A DNA stretch of 49,256 nucleotides. Source: Lingula anatina (taxonomy: Eukaryota; Brachiopoda; Lingulata; Lingulida; Lingulidae). The notes beneath the pieces are model-generated. The model ran no database searches and had not been told where the DNA came from. It saw nothing but the letters and a program-made list of their open reading frames with translations. The translations under genes and the position numbers were made by a program. The stretch is from positions 91,135 to 140,390 of the forward strand of contig NW_019775416.1 in the NCBI RefSeq assembly GCF_001039355.2, written 5' to 3'. Shown piece after piece: positions 22,420 through 34,659 of this stretch (the first letter of the stretch is position 1; each line of letters starts with the position of its first letter).

Positions 22420-24432
22420 ATGGGTGACACAGTCAACTATCTCCTGATGACAGTTTTCATCTCGGCGGTTTTCATGATAGTCATTAGTGCTAAAGCAAGA
22501 GTTCTAGAAACGAAGCTCGGTAAAATTCGTGGAAAGACAGAAACGATTCACGGGCAGGAAATAGATGTTTATCTCGGCATTCCGTTTGCAGAACCTCCCG
22601 TTGGCCATCTACGTTTCCGAACACCAGTCCCCAAGAAGCCGTGGACACGTACTATTGACGTCACTGAATATGGACCAATGTGTATGCAGACTCACTTTCT
22701 CTCCCTTCCTGACATGTTACTCCATACTGATATGTCAGAAGATTGTCTCAATCTTAATGTGTACGTCCCTGTGTCTGAAGATAAGGCACCCAAAGCAGTG
22801 ATGGTTTGGATACACGGTGGGGCCTACGCTGTTGGTCAGGCACTGGGGACTCCCTGCGAAGAACTGGCATTACACGGTGACGTCATTTGCGTCACCATCA
22901 ATTACAGGTTGAACCTGTTTGGATTTTTAACAACGCTGGACGAAAATGCACCAAGCAACATTGGACTGTGGGATCAGCACGAGGCCTTGAAATGGGTCAA
23001 AGAACACATCTCAACATTTGGTGGTGATCCAGAAAGCATTACCATATTTGGTGAATCTGCCGGTGGTTCTAGTGTACAACATCAGGCAGTGACTAAATAT
23101 AACATTGGGTTGGTTAAACGTGCCATCAGCCAGAGTCCACCCACATTTAGTAACGGATTTGCTTTCGCGGGAAACCCTCTTCGGTTAGCCAAGGAATTGG
23201 CCCTCAAACTAAATTGTAACACTTCAGAAAACCGAGATCTCAGCGACACTTTAAAATTGGTTAACTGTCTGCGTTTGGTACCCGCCGAGGTTCTTCTCAA
23301 TACTTCCGGTGAGCTTTTAACACCAGGTATCACGAGCGAAACCGAGGAATTCGGAACATTTCCTTTCGCTCCAGTAGAAGACGGTGATTTTGTGCCTTTT
23401 GGTTTAAAAGAATATTTTTCTGCTTCCAAAACGAGGAGCAATCCAGAAATAGACAAAGCTTTTAGTAAAGTTGATTGGATGGTTGGATCACTAGCAGACG
23501 AAGGGAATGGCCTGCTTTACACGGCGGCCATGACGCAAGAGGATGACGGGTACAACATAACATCCGGGATACCAGAGAATATCTTAAACACAAATCTGAT
23601 CACTCCGTTTTTAAAAACATTGTTTCCAAACAGCCTTGACATAGTAAAAAAGCATATTCATGACGCGTACACACACAAGGACGACCCAATCGAAAATTCC
23701 CTCGCTGCGAGAGAATTTTTCAGCGATGTTGTGATTCATCAGCAAGTTGTGGAATCATGCCACGCCCACCTGAGATCAAAGGGTAATGCCCAGAAATCTG
23801 CTACTTACTCCTATAGCATCAGTCATGTTTTGAGCGGCAAAAACGTGATTGATTATTATTTTGGCTTCAGTCTACCTTCCTGGGCGAAGACTGCCACACA
23901 CGGAGACGATTTACCTCTAGTCTTTGGAACAAAAATCTTAAAAGAAGGTGTGGAATTTGACTGGAATGAACAAGATGAAAAAACCGCCAAAGTTGTGAGG
24001 ACATTTTGGACCAATTTTGCAAAAACGGGGTAATTCATCTTAGTCTTATGTACAGTATCGACGTTAAAGAATCATTTGGGTTTAAATATAAAATGTAGTT
24101 TCTGAGTAATGTTTTATTTTAATCTGTTGGATCATCAAAACAATTTTGTCATTATTATTAAATCACAAGCTAATCTCTAGAAAACGAAATGCCAACAAAG
24201 GAAATTATTTTAAATGTAATTTATACTTTTCAGAAACCCAAATCAAGGACTTCCCCTAGAGGGCGTGGCAACATGGGAAGAATTCACCAAGGACAAGAAA
24301 GGCTACATCAACATTGGCAAACAAACTGAGATGGAATACGATCTACACCCTGAAAGGATGAAGCTGTGGATGTATACTATACCTGAGGAAATAGAAAAAG
24401 AGCAAAGAAACAAACAAAAGACTGAACTCTAA
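22420..24432 (+). CDS. Type-B carboxylesterase CE3
   Basis: Exons 22420-24029 and 24234-24432, 602 aa. The ATG at 22420 gives MGDTVNYLLMTVFISAVFMI, a hydrophobic signal. The open frame extends 32 codons upstream without an ATG, and that basic segment is not part of a credible signal. The triad is Ser213 (GESAGG), Glu in ADEGN and His in THGDDLP. The oxyanion motif is HGGA instead of the HGGG of its neighbours, a variant tolerated in the family. It differs from CE1/CE2 over most of its length (about 77% nucleotide identity in the N-terminal part that I compared), yet is about 96% identical in the block around the nucleophile. The middle region (AGNPLRLAKELALKLNCNTS) groups it with CE4/CE5. It ends KQKTEL. 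AATAAA follows directly at 24433-24438. Confidence 0.95.
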
Positions 24433-24438
24433 AATAAA

Positions 24439-24710
24439 TATAGCAAATATCATGTGATAAAGAATCAACCGTGTAATTGTTCCAAGTTTTGCGTCACAGA
24501 ATATTTTTAGAAGATACTTATTTCAAATTAATAGTATTATTCTGTGGTGTATACACAGAACTCCTGCAGAAGCCGCATGGGAATAATACATGTAATAGAA
24601 ATAAACTACGAGAATCTTTTCCACTTCGCACAGGATACACTGGAATAAAGCACAACACGTTTCACCATACATAGCTACATGTTGTCGATGGGTGACTGTC
24701 GCATATCCCC
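24439..24710. other. Intergenic DNA downstream of CE3
   Basis: AT-rich, no gene recognised. Confidence 0.4.
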
Positions 24711-24858
24711 ACACTTCTTTACCTCCACCCACAGGTACATATACAGCCCCCCCACCCCACACTTCTTTACCTCCACCCACAGGTACATATACAGCCCCCC
24801 ACCCCACCCCACACTTCTTTACCTCCACCCACAGGTACATATACAGCTCCACACCCCC
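24711..24858. repeat. 48-52 bp minisatellite, three units
   Basis: Units start at 24711, 24759 and 24811 with ACACTTCTTTACCTCCACCC and ACAGGTACATATACAGC, separated by C-rich spacers of varying length. It generates spurious Pro-rich frames on the plus strand and Gly/Val-rich ones on the minus strand. Confidence 0.9.
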
Positions 24859-25499
24859 TAAGATCCTGGGGTCATGTTACTGTCGCTCCCAAATTTAAAA
24901 CGTACACTGTAAATATTGGTGTGTACCTGTAAACGATTCGTTAATGATAAACAAATGAAAAAAAATCATGTAAAAAGGAAATTTAAATCACCAACTAGTG
25001 ACCACTAGTGACGGTCAAGGTTTTGATTTCTTTTGATAAACATCATAATTACAACATAAGAAATCTGCTCTCATACATGGCTATATAAAGGTACCGATGA
25101 AGTAAGCTTTTACGTGATAAGATATAATCAATCATCCCCCCCCCCAAGGACGGCATCACCCCCAACGCCTAGTGAAGTGATCATGTGCACAGCTGACGAT
25201 ATATGTAGGCCTATATGGTTCAATTTATTGCCAAAGATTGGAATTATTCCCTATATAATCGTCTAGGAAGAGATACATGCAGCGGAAATTATAAACACAC
25301 GGGCGATTAAAATATTTTATAGAATTGACGTCATCACTTTACTGATCTTTGGTAGGGGGAGCAGTTTACATCAGGAAAATTCAAAGTATGATTTTTTTTT
25401 GGGGGGGGGGGATTCTTGCACTGTTAATCTTGTAATGGAACCTTTTATACTGCGCAAACGCAATCCGAAATTCCACAGTTTGTGTCAGGTCCATGTCAA
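24859..25499. other. Intergenic DNA upstream of the CE4 block
   Basis: AT-rich with homopolymer C (25136-25146) and G (25400-25410) runs. No gene recognised. Confidence 0.4.
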
Positions 25500-28125
25500 G
25501 TCGCTCTAAGAAAACCAAGGGACACACTTTGGCCAGTTTAAGGTCTTTTTTGTTGACTCTCGCTTGCTTTACGATCTACGTGAAGTCTTCAAATTCTGAC
25601 CCTTCTCCCGTAACTTGTGTCCGTCTTTTTAGCTGTCTCGAGTGCTCTCTTAAAATATAATCCCTCAGAACTTAATTCCAAAGGCCTTTCCTAATTTTTA
25701 TCTTAGGTGAATCCATTACTGCACTACCGGTATTGCGCGATACATACAAATCTTAATTACTCAAATTGCACACGTACACCTGCGTTATATAATTACATAT
25801 CAGGTCATAAAATGATACGGGTGCACAAGCAAGCGACACCATTAAAATAATTTATAAGCCTGGGGTTATTTTTGTGAACTGAACAATCTGAAAAGTGAGT
25901 AACAACACTGGTAGGCCAAAGCGTATTACAGGTATTTTAAAGTTGTTGAATTGGAGAGGTGAGATTGCTTTTGAACTGCTGATGACCCTAATCAGTGTAA
26001 ACGTCTGAATAAGATATTGAGGTCGTCTAGCTGAATCAGCTGAGAGTACAGATAGTATGTCGAACGTACGAAGGGCGCTTTCAGATCCTTGAAAAATTCA
26101 TTGTTGCATCGCTTTTGATCTGAATTTCACCACTTTATGTAGATAAACAAAAAGAATGGCAGCTGTACCTGTTATCGATATGTAGGTCATCAGCGAAGTC
26201 TCTTAGTATGTGCCAGTAATACATGTAGATGACCCTATATAACCTCTTCTAGATGCTGAAAAATCTTAGATATCGTGTATTAATTGGTACATCAAATCAA
26301 ACTCATTTATATTTTAGGGTATACGTTCATAACGAAACAACCTGTGGAGAACGTGTGAAAGGGGTCGCGTTAAACAAACTTAGCGCAAGTATGAGTTATA
26401 TACAGCTGTGGAGCCGCGTTGCAAACAAACGTTCGATGTGTAAGAATAAGGGAAATTGTAACTTAGCATGGCACACATATTAAACCCTACCTTAAGCAGC
26501 ACTGATATAAATCACAATAATTGACGTGAGCTAAAATCCCCTATATCAGAGCAAAATTGAACACTAGGGTTTATCAGAGGTGAGAGAATGGCTTTCTTTG
26601 TGCCATAGGGAACATATAAAGAACTGTGTCACAGTTCAGTTTGTTTCAAAGATGGCTGCCTACATACAAGTATTGGCTGCACTGCTCATGGTCGTATTTA
26701 CTGGTAGTCATGCAGAGATTCTGGAAACCAAGCCCGGTAAAATCCGTGGGAAGACAGAGACAGTCAAAGGGAAGAAGATAGACGTCTATCTCGGCATTCC
26801 GTATGCTGAGCCACCCCTCGGATATTTACGCTTTCGCAAACCAGTCCCCAAGAGGCCGTGGACGCGCATCTTAGACGCTACCGAATATGGACCTTCGTGT
26901 ATCCAGAATTTACTTTTTTCCCTCCCTGACATCTTACGTCACACAGACATCTCAGAAGATTGCCTCAGTCTGAATGTGTACGTCCCTGTATCAGAAAATA
27001 AGGCCCCCAAAGCGGTGATGGTTTGGATACACGGTGGGGGCTACGATTTCGGCGAAGCACTGACGACTCCCTGCGAAGAACTGGCTTTGCACGGTGATAT
27101 CATTTGTGTCACAATAAATTACAGGTTGAACCTCTTTGGATTTTTGACAACGCTGGACGACAATGCGCCAAGCAACATTGGACTGTGGGATCAGCACGAG
27201 GCCTTGAAATGGGTCAAAGAACACATCTCAACATTTGGTGGTGATCCAGAAAGTATAACCATATTTGGTGAATCTGCCGGTGGTTCTAGTGTACAACATC
27301 AGGCAGTGACTAAATATAACATTGGGTTGGTTAAACGTGCCATCAGCCAGAGTCCGCCAACATTTAGCAACGGATTTGCTTTCGCGGGAAACCCTCTTCG
27401 GTTAGCCAAGGCACTGGCCCTCAAACTTAATTGTAACACCTCAGAAAACCGAGATCTCAGCGACACTTTGAAATTGGTTAACTGTCTGCGTTTGATACCC
27501 GCCGAGGTTCTCCTTAATACTTCTGGTGAGCTTTTAACGCCAGGCCCCACAAATGACGTTGCGGAATATGGCAATATGCCTTTTGCTCCAGTCGAAGACG
27601 GTGATTTTGTGCCCTATGGCACAAAAGAATATTTTTCTGCTTCCAAAACCAGGAAAAATCCAGAAATAAACGAAGCTTTTAGTAAAGTTGATTGGATGGT
27701 CGGAGCATTAATAGATGAAGGGAATACCTTGCTTTACGTGGCGGCCATGACGCAAGAGGATGACGGGTACAACATATCATCCGGGATACCAGAGGATATC
27801 ATAAATACAAATATGATCCTTCCGTTTTTAAAAACGTTGTTTCCAAACAGCCTTGACATAGTAAAAAAGCATATTCATGATGCGTACACACACAAATCCG
27901 ACCCAATCGAAAATTCCCTCGCAATGTGTGATTTTTTCACCGATATTATATTCCACCAGCACGTTGTCGAAGCATGCATGGCCCACTTGAGATCAAAAGG
28001 TACTAGTAACGCCCAGAAATCTGCTACTTATTCCTACATCATCAGTCACGATTTGAGCGGAAGGAACGTGATGGACTATTATTTTGGCTTCAGTCTACCT
28101 TCCTGGGCGAAGACTGCCACACACG
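25500..28125 (+). repeat. Direct-repeat block 1 (CE4 and its 5' flank)
   Basis: 2.63 kb nearly identical to 28127-30723, beginning GTCGCTCTAAGAAAACC. It ends at the single N at 28126, after which the same sequence starts again. The differences are scattered substitutions and a few short indels (for example a stretch near 26108-26125 absent from block 2), as between two alleles. Confidence 0.85.
26652..28125 (+). CDS. Type-B carboxylesterase CE4, truncated at an assembly join
   Basis: The first exon starts at ATG 26652 (MAAYIQVLAALLMVVFTGSHA, a signal peptide) and reads without a break to KTATH, where the catalytic His codon is followed two bases later by the N. The rest of exon 1, the intron and the KTEL exon are missing. 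HGGG, GESAGG and the IDEGN acid are present. The sequence is almost that of CE5 (for example KPGK for KLGK, FGEAL for FGQAL). Because the break is an assembly join and not a stop or frameshift, I treat it as the other allele of CE5 and not a decayed gene. A real truncated paralogue remains possible. Confidence 0.8.
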
Positions 28126-28126
28126 N

Positions 28127-30723
28127 GTCGCTCTAAGAAAACCAAGGGACACACTTTGGCCAGTTTAAGGTCTTTTTTGTTGACTCTCGCTTGCTATATG
28201 ATCTACGTGGAGTCTTCAAATTCTGACCCTTCTCCCGTAACTTGTGTCCGTCTTTTTAGCTGCCCCGAGTGGTCTCTTTAAATATAATCCCTCAGAACTT
28301 AATTCCAAAGGCCTTTCCTAATTTTTATCTTAGGTGAATCCATTATTGCACTACCGGTATTGCGCGGTACATACAAATCTTAATTACTCAAATTGCACAC
28401 GTACACCTGCGTTATATAATTGATAAATGATACGGGTGCACGAGCAAGCGACACCATTAAAATAATTTATAAGCCTGGGGGTTATTTTTGTGAACTGAAC
28501 AATCTGAAAAGTGAGTAACAACACTGGTAGGCCAAAGCGTATTACAGGTATTTTAAAGTGGTTGAATTGGAGAGGTGAGATTGCTTTTGAACTGCTGATG
28601 ACCCTAATCTGTGTAAACGTCTGAATAAGATATTGAGGTCGTCTAGCTGAATCAGCTGAGAGTACAGATAGTATGTCGAACGTACGAAGGGCGCTTTCAG
28701 ATCGTTGAAAAATTCATTGTTGCTTCACCACTTTATGTAGATAAACAAAAAGAATGGCAGCTGTACTTGTTATCGATATGTAGGTCATCAGCAAAGTCTT
28801 TTAGTATGTGCCAGTAATACATGTAGATGACCCTGAATGACCTCTTCTAGATGATGAAAAATCTTAGATATCGTGTATTAATCGGTACATCAAATCAAAC
28901 TCATTTATATTTCAGGGTATACGTTCATAACAAAACAACCTGTGGAGAACGTGTGAAAGGGGTCGCGTTAAACAACCTTAGCGCAAGTATGAGTTATATA
29001 CAGCTGTGGAGCCGCGTTGCAAACAAACGTTCGATGTGTAAGAATAAGGGAAATTGTCACTTAGCATGGCACACATATTAAACCCTACCTTACGCAGCAC
29101 TGATATAAGTCACAATAATTGACGTGAGCTAAAATCCCCGATATCAGAGCAAAATTGAACACTAGGGTTTATCAGAGGTGAGAGAATGGCTTTCTTTGTG
29201 CCATAGGGCACATATAAAGAACTGTGTCACAGTTCAGTGTGTTTCAAAGATGGCTGCCTACATACAAGTATTGGCTGCACTGCTCATGGTCGTATTTACT
29301 GGTAGTCATGCAGAAATTCTGGAAACCAAGCTCGGTAAAATCCGTGGGAAGACAGAGACGGTCAACGGGAAGAAGATAAATGTATATCTCGGCATTCCGT
29401 ATGCTGAGCCACCCCTCGGATATTTACGCTTTCGCAAACCAGTCCCCAAGAAGCCGTGGACGCGCATGTTAGATGCTACCGAATATGGACCTTCGTGTAT
29501 CCAGAATTTGCTTTTTTCCCTCCCTGACATCTTACGTCACACAGACATCTCAGAAGATTGCCTCAGTTTGAATGCATACGTCCCTGTATCAGAAAATAAG
29601 TCCCCCAAAGCAGTGATGGTTTGGATACACGGTGGGGGCTACGATTTTGGCCAGGCACTGACGACTCCCTGCGAAGAACTGGCTTTACACGGTGATGTCA
29701 TTTGTGTCACAATAAATTACAGGTTGAACCTATTTGGATTTCTTACCACGCTGGACGAAAATGCGCCAAGCAACATTGGACTGTGGGATCAGCACGAGGC
29801 CTTGAAATGGGTCAAAGAACACATCTCAACATTTGGTGGTGATCCAGAAAGCATTACCATATTTGGTGAATCTGCCGGTGGTTCTAGTGTACAACATCAG
29901 GCAGTGACTAAATATAACATTGGGTTGGTTAAACGTGCCATCAGCCAGAGTCCGCCAACATTTAGCAACGGATTTGCTTTCGCGGGAAACCCTCTTCGGT
30001 TAGCCAAGGAACTGGCCCTCAAACTTAATTGTAACACCTCAGAAAACCGAGATCTCAGCGACACTTTACAATTGGTTAACTGTCTGCGTTTGGTACCCGC
30101 GGAGGTTCTCCTTAATACTTCTAGTGAGCTTTTAACGCCAGGCCCCACAAATGACGTTGCGGAATATGGCAATATGCCTTTTGCTCCAGTCGAAGACGGT
30201 GATTTTGTGCCCTATGGCACAAAGGAATATTTTTCTGCTTCCAAAACCAGGAAAAATCCAGAAATAAACGAAGCTTTTAGTAAAGTTGATTGGATGGTCG
30301 GAGCATTAATAGATGAAGGGAATAGCTTGCTTTACGTGGCGGCCATGACGCAAGAGGATGACGGGTACAACATATCATCCGGGATACCAGAGAATGTCGT
30401 AAATACAAATATGATCCTTCCGTTTTTAAAAACGTTGTTTCCAAACAGCCTTGACATAGTAAAAAGGCACATTCATGATGCATACACACACAAGGATGAC
30501 CCAATCGAAAATTCCCTCGCAATGTGTGATTTTTTCACCGATATTATATTCCACCAGCACGTTGTCGAAGCATGCATGGCCCACTTGAGATCAAAAAGTA
30601 CTAGTAACGCCCAGAAATCTGCTACTTATTCCTACATCATCAGTCACGCTTTGAGCGGAAGGAACGTGATGGAGTATTATTTTGGCTTCAGTCTACCAAC
30701 CTGGGCGAAGACTGCCACACACG
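28127..30723 (+). repeat. Direct-repeat block 2 (5' flank and most of CE5)
   Basis: Partner of 25500-28125 and about 29 bp shorter. The match ends at the CACACACG of the catalytic-His codon region, exactly where block 1 was cut. Confidence 0.85.
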
Positions 30724-31283
30724 GAGACGATTTACCTCTAGTCTTTGGAACAAAAATCTTAAAAGAAGGTGTGGAATTTGACTGGAATGAACAAGATGAA
30801 AAAACAGCCAAAGTTGTGAGAACATTTTGGACCAATTTTGCAAAAACGGGGTAATTCATGTTACAGTCGATGTACAGTATCTACGTAAAGTAATCATTTT
30901 GTTTTTATTATAAGAAAATTGCCAAGAAAGTACAACACAATTGTTTCATTTCTGATTTGATTTCAATCTGTTTGGTCATCAAATCTTTTTTCGCCATTAA
31001 TTTTAGACGAATCTCTAAGAATCGAAATGCCAATATTTGAAATACTAAAGGAAAATATTTTGAATCTAATTTTATACTTTTCAGAAACCCAAATCAAGGA
31101 CTTCCCCTAGAAAGCATGGCAACATGGGAAGAGTTCACCAAGGACAAGAAAGGCTACATCAACATTGGCAAACAAACTGAAATGAAATACGATCTACACC
31201 ATGAGAGGATGAAGCTGTGGATGTATACTATACCTGAGGAAATAGAAAAAGAGCAAAGAAACAAACAAAAGACTGAACTCTAA
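29250..31283 (+). CDS. Type-B carboxylesterase CE5
   Basis: Exons 29250-30850 and 31085-31283, 599 aa. The start ATG is at 29250; the frame extends to a GTG 72 bp upstream, which I rejected. Signal MAAYIQVLAALLMVV, oxyanion HGGGYDFGQ, GESAGG nucleophile, acid in IDEGN, base in THGDDLP, and end KQKTEL. The acid lies in GALIDEGN, not GSLADEGN as in CE1-3. It carries an extra TSN insertion before AQKSATY relative to CE3. The last exon has LESMATW where the others have LEGVATW. The 5' flank has TATAAA about 35 bp before the ATG, also present before CE4, but it is too close to the ATG to be a confident core promoter. AATAAA follows the stop immediately (31284-31289). Confidence 0.95.
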
Positions 31284-31289
31284 AATAAA

Positions 31290-31905
31290 TATGGCAAATA
31301 TGATGTGATGAAGAATCAACCGTGTAATTGTTCATGTTTTGTATTACAGAAATATTTTATTTCAAATTATTAAGAATAAAATTCTCTATTACATGAACAG
31401 AGCCCAGTGCAGAATTAATTAAGTACCTGTTATCTATTACTAGTCCCTAAGTATGTGTCAGTTATAGCTAACCCAGTATAACCTCTCCTAAATAATGAGA
31501 AATCTTGAGTTCTGTGTATTAATCTGTGCCTCAAAGCAAACTCACTTATATTTCATGGTATACGTACATAACAACAGGAAGCAAAACTGTGGAGAATTTG
31601 TGAAGGGGAGTTAATCAACCTTAATTAGCGTATTACGTGTTAAAGCCGTGGAGATGTACGTGTTGAAACCAAACGTTTCATGTGAAAGAAAAAGAGAACT
31701 TGAAAAAGGAAAGTAACTTGACCAATGCACACTGACCTGACAGGCAACATAATAAGCCGAAAAGTACGCTTTCTCAAGTAGCACTGATTTAAGCGACAAT
31801 GATTGACGTGAACTAAAATTCCCGTTATCAGAGCAAAGTTCAACACTAGGGTTTACCTGAGAGGATATTAATAGAACTGTGTCACAGGCCAAAGTGTTTT
31901 CAAAG
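31290..31905. other. 5' flank of CE6
   Basis: The part from about 31430 is a diverged copy of the flank upstream of CE4/CE5: ordered matches such as TTATATTTCATGGTATACG, AACACTAGGGTTTA and ACTGTGTCACAG. The array therefore grew by duplicating gene plus promoter. No separate gene recognised. Confidence 0.6.
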
Positions 31906-33975
31906 ATGGCTGCTTACATACAAGTACTGGCTGCACTGCTCATGATCGTAGCTACTGGTAGTTATGCAGAGATTCTGGAAACCAAGCTCGGTAAAATCCG
32001 TGGGAAAACAGAAACTGTGAACGGGAAGAAGATAGACGTCTATCTCGGCATCCCGTATGCTGAGCCACCCCTCGGATATTTACGCTTTCGCAAACCAGTC
32101 CCCAAGAAGCCGTGGACGCGCATCTTAGATGCTACCGAATTTGGACCTTCATGTATGCAAGTCTTTTTTCCCGGAATGGCAGACACGTTACCTCACATAG
32201 ATATGTCAGAAGACTGTCTCAGTCTAAATGTGTACATCCCTGAATCAGAAAATAAGGTCCCCAAAGCGGTGATGGTTTGGATACACGGGGGTGGGTACGC
32301 AATTGGTCAGGGAATGGACTACCCCTGCGAGGAATTGGCTCTACATGGTGATATTATTTGCGTCACCATCAATTACAGGCTTAACATATTTGGGTTTCTT
32401 ACAACGCTGAACGAAAATGCACCAAGCAACATTGGACTGTGGGATCAGCACGAGGCCTTGAAATGGGTCAAAGAACACATCTCAACATTTGGTGGTGACC
32501 CAGAAAGCATTACCATATTTGGTGAATCTGCCGGTGGTTCTAGTGTACAACATCAAGCAGTGACTAAATATAACATTGGGTTGGTTAAACGCGCCATCAG
32601 CCAGAGTCCGCCCACATTTAGTAACGGATTTGCGTTTGCAAGAAATCCTCTTCGCGCTGCCAAAGATTTGGCCCGCAATCTTAATTGTAACACTTCAGAC
32701 AATGAAAACCTCAGCGATAGTCTGAAGATGGTGAACTGCCTGCGTTTGACACCCTTGGAGGACCTTGTTAATAAATCTATGGAGTTACTACAACCGGATA
32801 TCAGTAATGAAGATGCAGGCACGGTTGGACCAATAGAAGATGGTGATTTTGTACCTTATGGAATGAAGGAGTATTTTTCAGCTTTCAAACCCAAAACCAA
32901 CAAAGAAATGGACGAGGCGTTCAATAAAGTTGATTGGATGGTCGGTTCGTTAACAGAAGAGGGGAACCTTTTTCTTCACATGGCGGCCATGGCGCAAGAG
33001 GCTTATGGGTACAACATAACATCCGGGATACCAGAGGACATCATTAACACGAAACTGGTGATGCCACTGCTGAAAGGATTTTTCTCAGAGAACCCAGAAG
33101 CGGTAAAAAAACACGTCCATGACTTTTACACACACAAAACTGACCCAATTGAAAACACTCTCGCCGCACGTGATTTTTTCACTGATATGATGTTCCACCA
33201 ACATGTTGTAGAATCATCCCTGGCCCACTTGAGATCAAAAACTGACACCCACAAATCTACCACCTACGCCTACCTCGTCAGCCACGTACTGAGTGGAAAA
33301 AGTGTCGTTGACTATTTAATGGGCTTCAGTCTGCCATCTTGGACAAAGGGTGCCGCACACGGGGACGAAATACCTCTACTCTTCGGAACAAAAATCGTCA
33401 AAGAGGGTGTGGAATTTGAGTGGTCTGAGGAGGACCAGATTGCTGCTAATATCGTGATGACATTTTGGACCAACTTTGCTAAAACAGGGTGATTATTACT
33501 CATTTTATTTATTTGTTTAACTTTACTTCTGTTTGATAAAAATTCATTCGGGTACTTTATTGTTATGTAATATGGATGGAAGTGGATATTGCTGCACAAC
33601 TATTAATTACCTAGATTATACACGGCGTTTGACCTTTCGTTTTCATGCTGCTTACATTAATCTTACGTAATATTGCGTTGTGTTGATTGTATTCAGTCAA
33701 CAGGGGTATGAAATATGTAGAAACATCTAATGGCAATAAACTAAAATTATCAAAAACAGCCGATGTTTTATTTCAGAAACCCAAATCAAGGACTTCCCCT
33801 AGAGGGCGTGGCAACATGGGAGGAGTTCACCAAGGACAAGAAGGGCTACATCAACATTGGCAAACAAACTGAGATGGGATACGATTTACTACCAGAGAGG
33901 ATGAAGCTGTGGATGTATACGATCCCTGAGGAAATAGAAAGAGATCGAAGAAACAAACAAAAGACTGAATTGTAG
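31906..33975 (+). CDS. Type-B carboxylesterase CE6
   Basis: Exons 31906-33488 and 33777-33975, 593 aa, the shortest complete copy. ATG 31906 gives MAAYIQVLAALLMIVATGSYA, close to CE5. After the first third the protein is closer to CE1/CE2 (FFPGMADTLPHIDMSEDC, GQGMDYPCEELALHGD), and its C-terminal third (VSHVLSGKSVVDYLMGFS) is CE1-like as well, so the gene reads as a mosaic. HGGGYAIGQ, GESAGG and AHGDEIP are intact. The acid loop is TEEGN instead of ADEGN. About eight residues are missing before PIEDGDFVPYG. The intron is 288 bp and the tail ends KQKTEL, here with a TAG stop. Confidence 0.95.
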
Positions 33976-34372
33976 ATAAGATTTTGAAGACAGTGTTAAG
34001 AAAGATACCTGCACATAAAAGTAACTTTCCAGTAGGTCCCTACTTGATATCACGATATCTTAAATATATGATCACGTTTGTTTTACCTCATATAATATGA
34101 CTGAAATACAATGTTATTTATTTTAAAAAATCAAGATGAAACTAAATAAGCCTATTGAATCCCCGTCACGTTAACTAAAAATGAAAATAGCATGTAGCAC
34201 GAATATTTACCTTCACTCAATGCAGCGACGATTACCTGTCACTTTTATGCTTGAGAAAAGACATGTTAGCTTACGAATTTATAATTTTGTTAGAAGTTTG
34301 GGAAAAATCACATTCAATACGACACGATCCACTGCACAGGTAGAAGAAATTATTTTAGCTATTTATTTTGAA
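33976..34372. other. Intergenic DNA downstream of CE6
   Basis: AT-rich, with an 83-codon plus-strand frame (34181-34432) that has no recognisable motif and runs into the duplicated block. I see no gene. Confidence 0.4.
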
Positions 34373-34659
34373 GTTAAGGAGGAAAAATGTTATCTCTGCC
34401 TGGATAAAATAGTGATCTGGAGCTGTGCCTAAAAAAACGTTTGCTGTGGCTGTAGATCATGTTTATCAAAAACATTACATAAGAGGTTTAATAAAATCGA
34501 CAAATAAAATGAACAAAACAGAGAAAAGAAATTGAACAATATTTTAATATTGTTAAAACAAGCAAATATATAAAATAAATGAATAAATACACGAGATTTT
34601 TTTGTGCCTCGGGGTTTCGTCCTCATCATCAGCAACAAACCTGAACTTTCAAAGCAGAC

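Noticed and set aside
23082-23456. Antisense frames inside the esterase genes (also near 27299, 29897 and 32553)
   Set aside because: They recur only because the coding strand is conserved between paralogues; they have no start context or recognisable product.
24679-24898. Pro/Thr-rich and Gly/Val-rich frames
   Set aside because: Products of the 48-52 bp minisatellite read in several frames.
34181-34432. 83-codon plus-strand frame
   Set aside because: No motif, signal or splice context, and it crosses the start of the duplicated block, where unit 2 does not preserve it.
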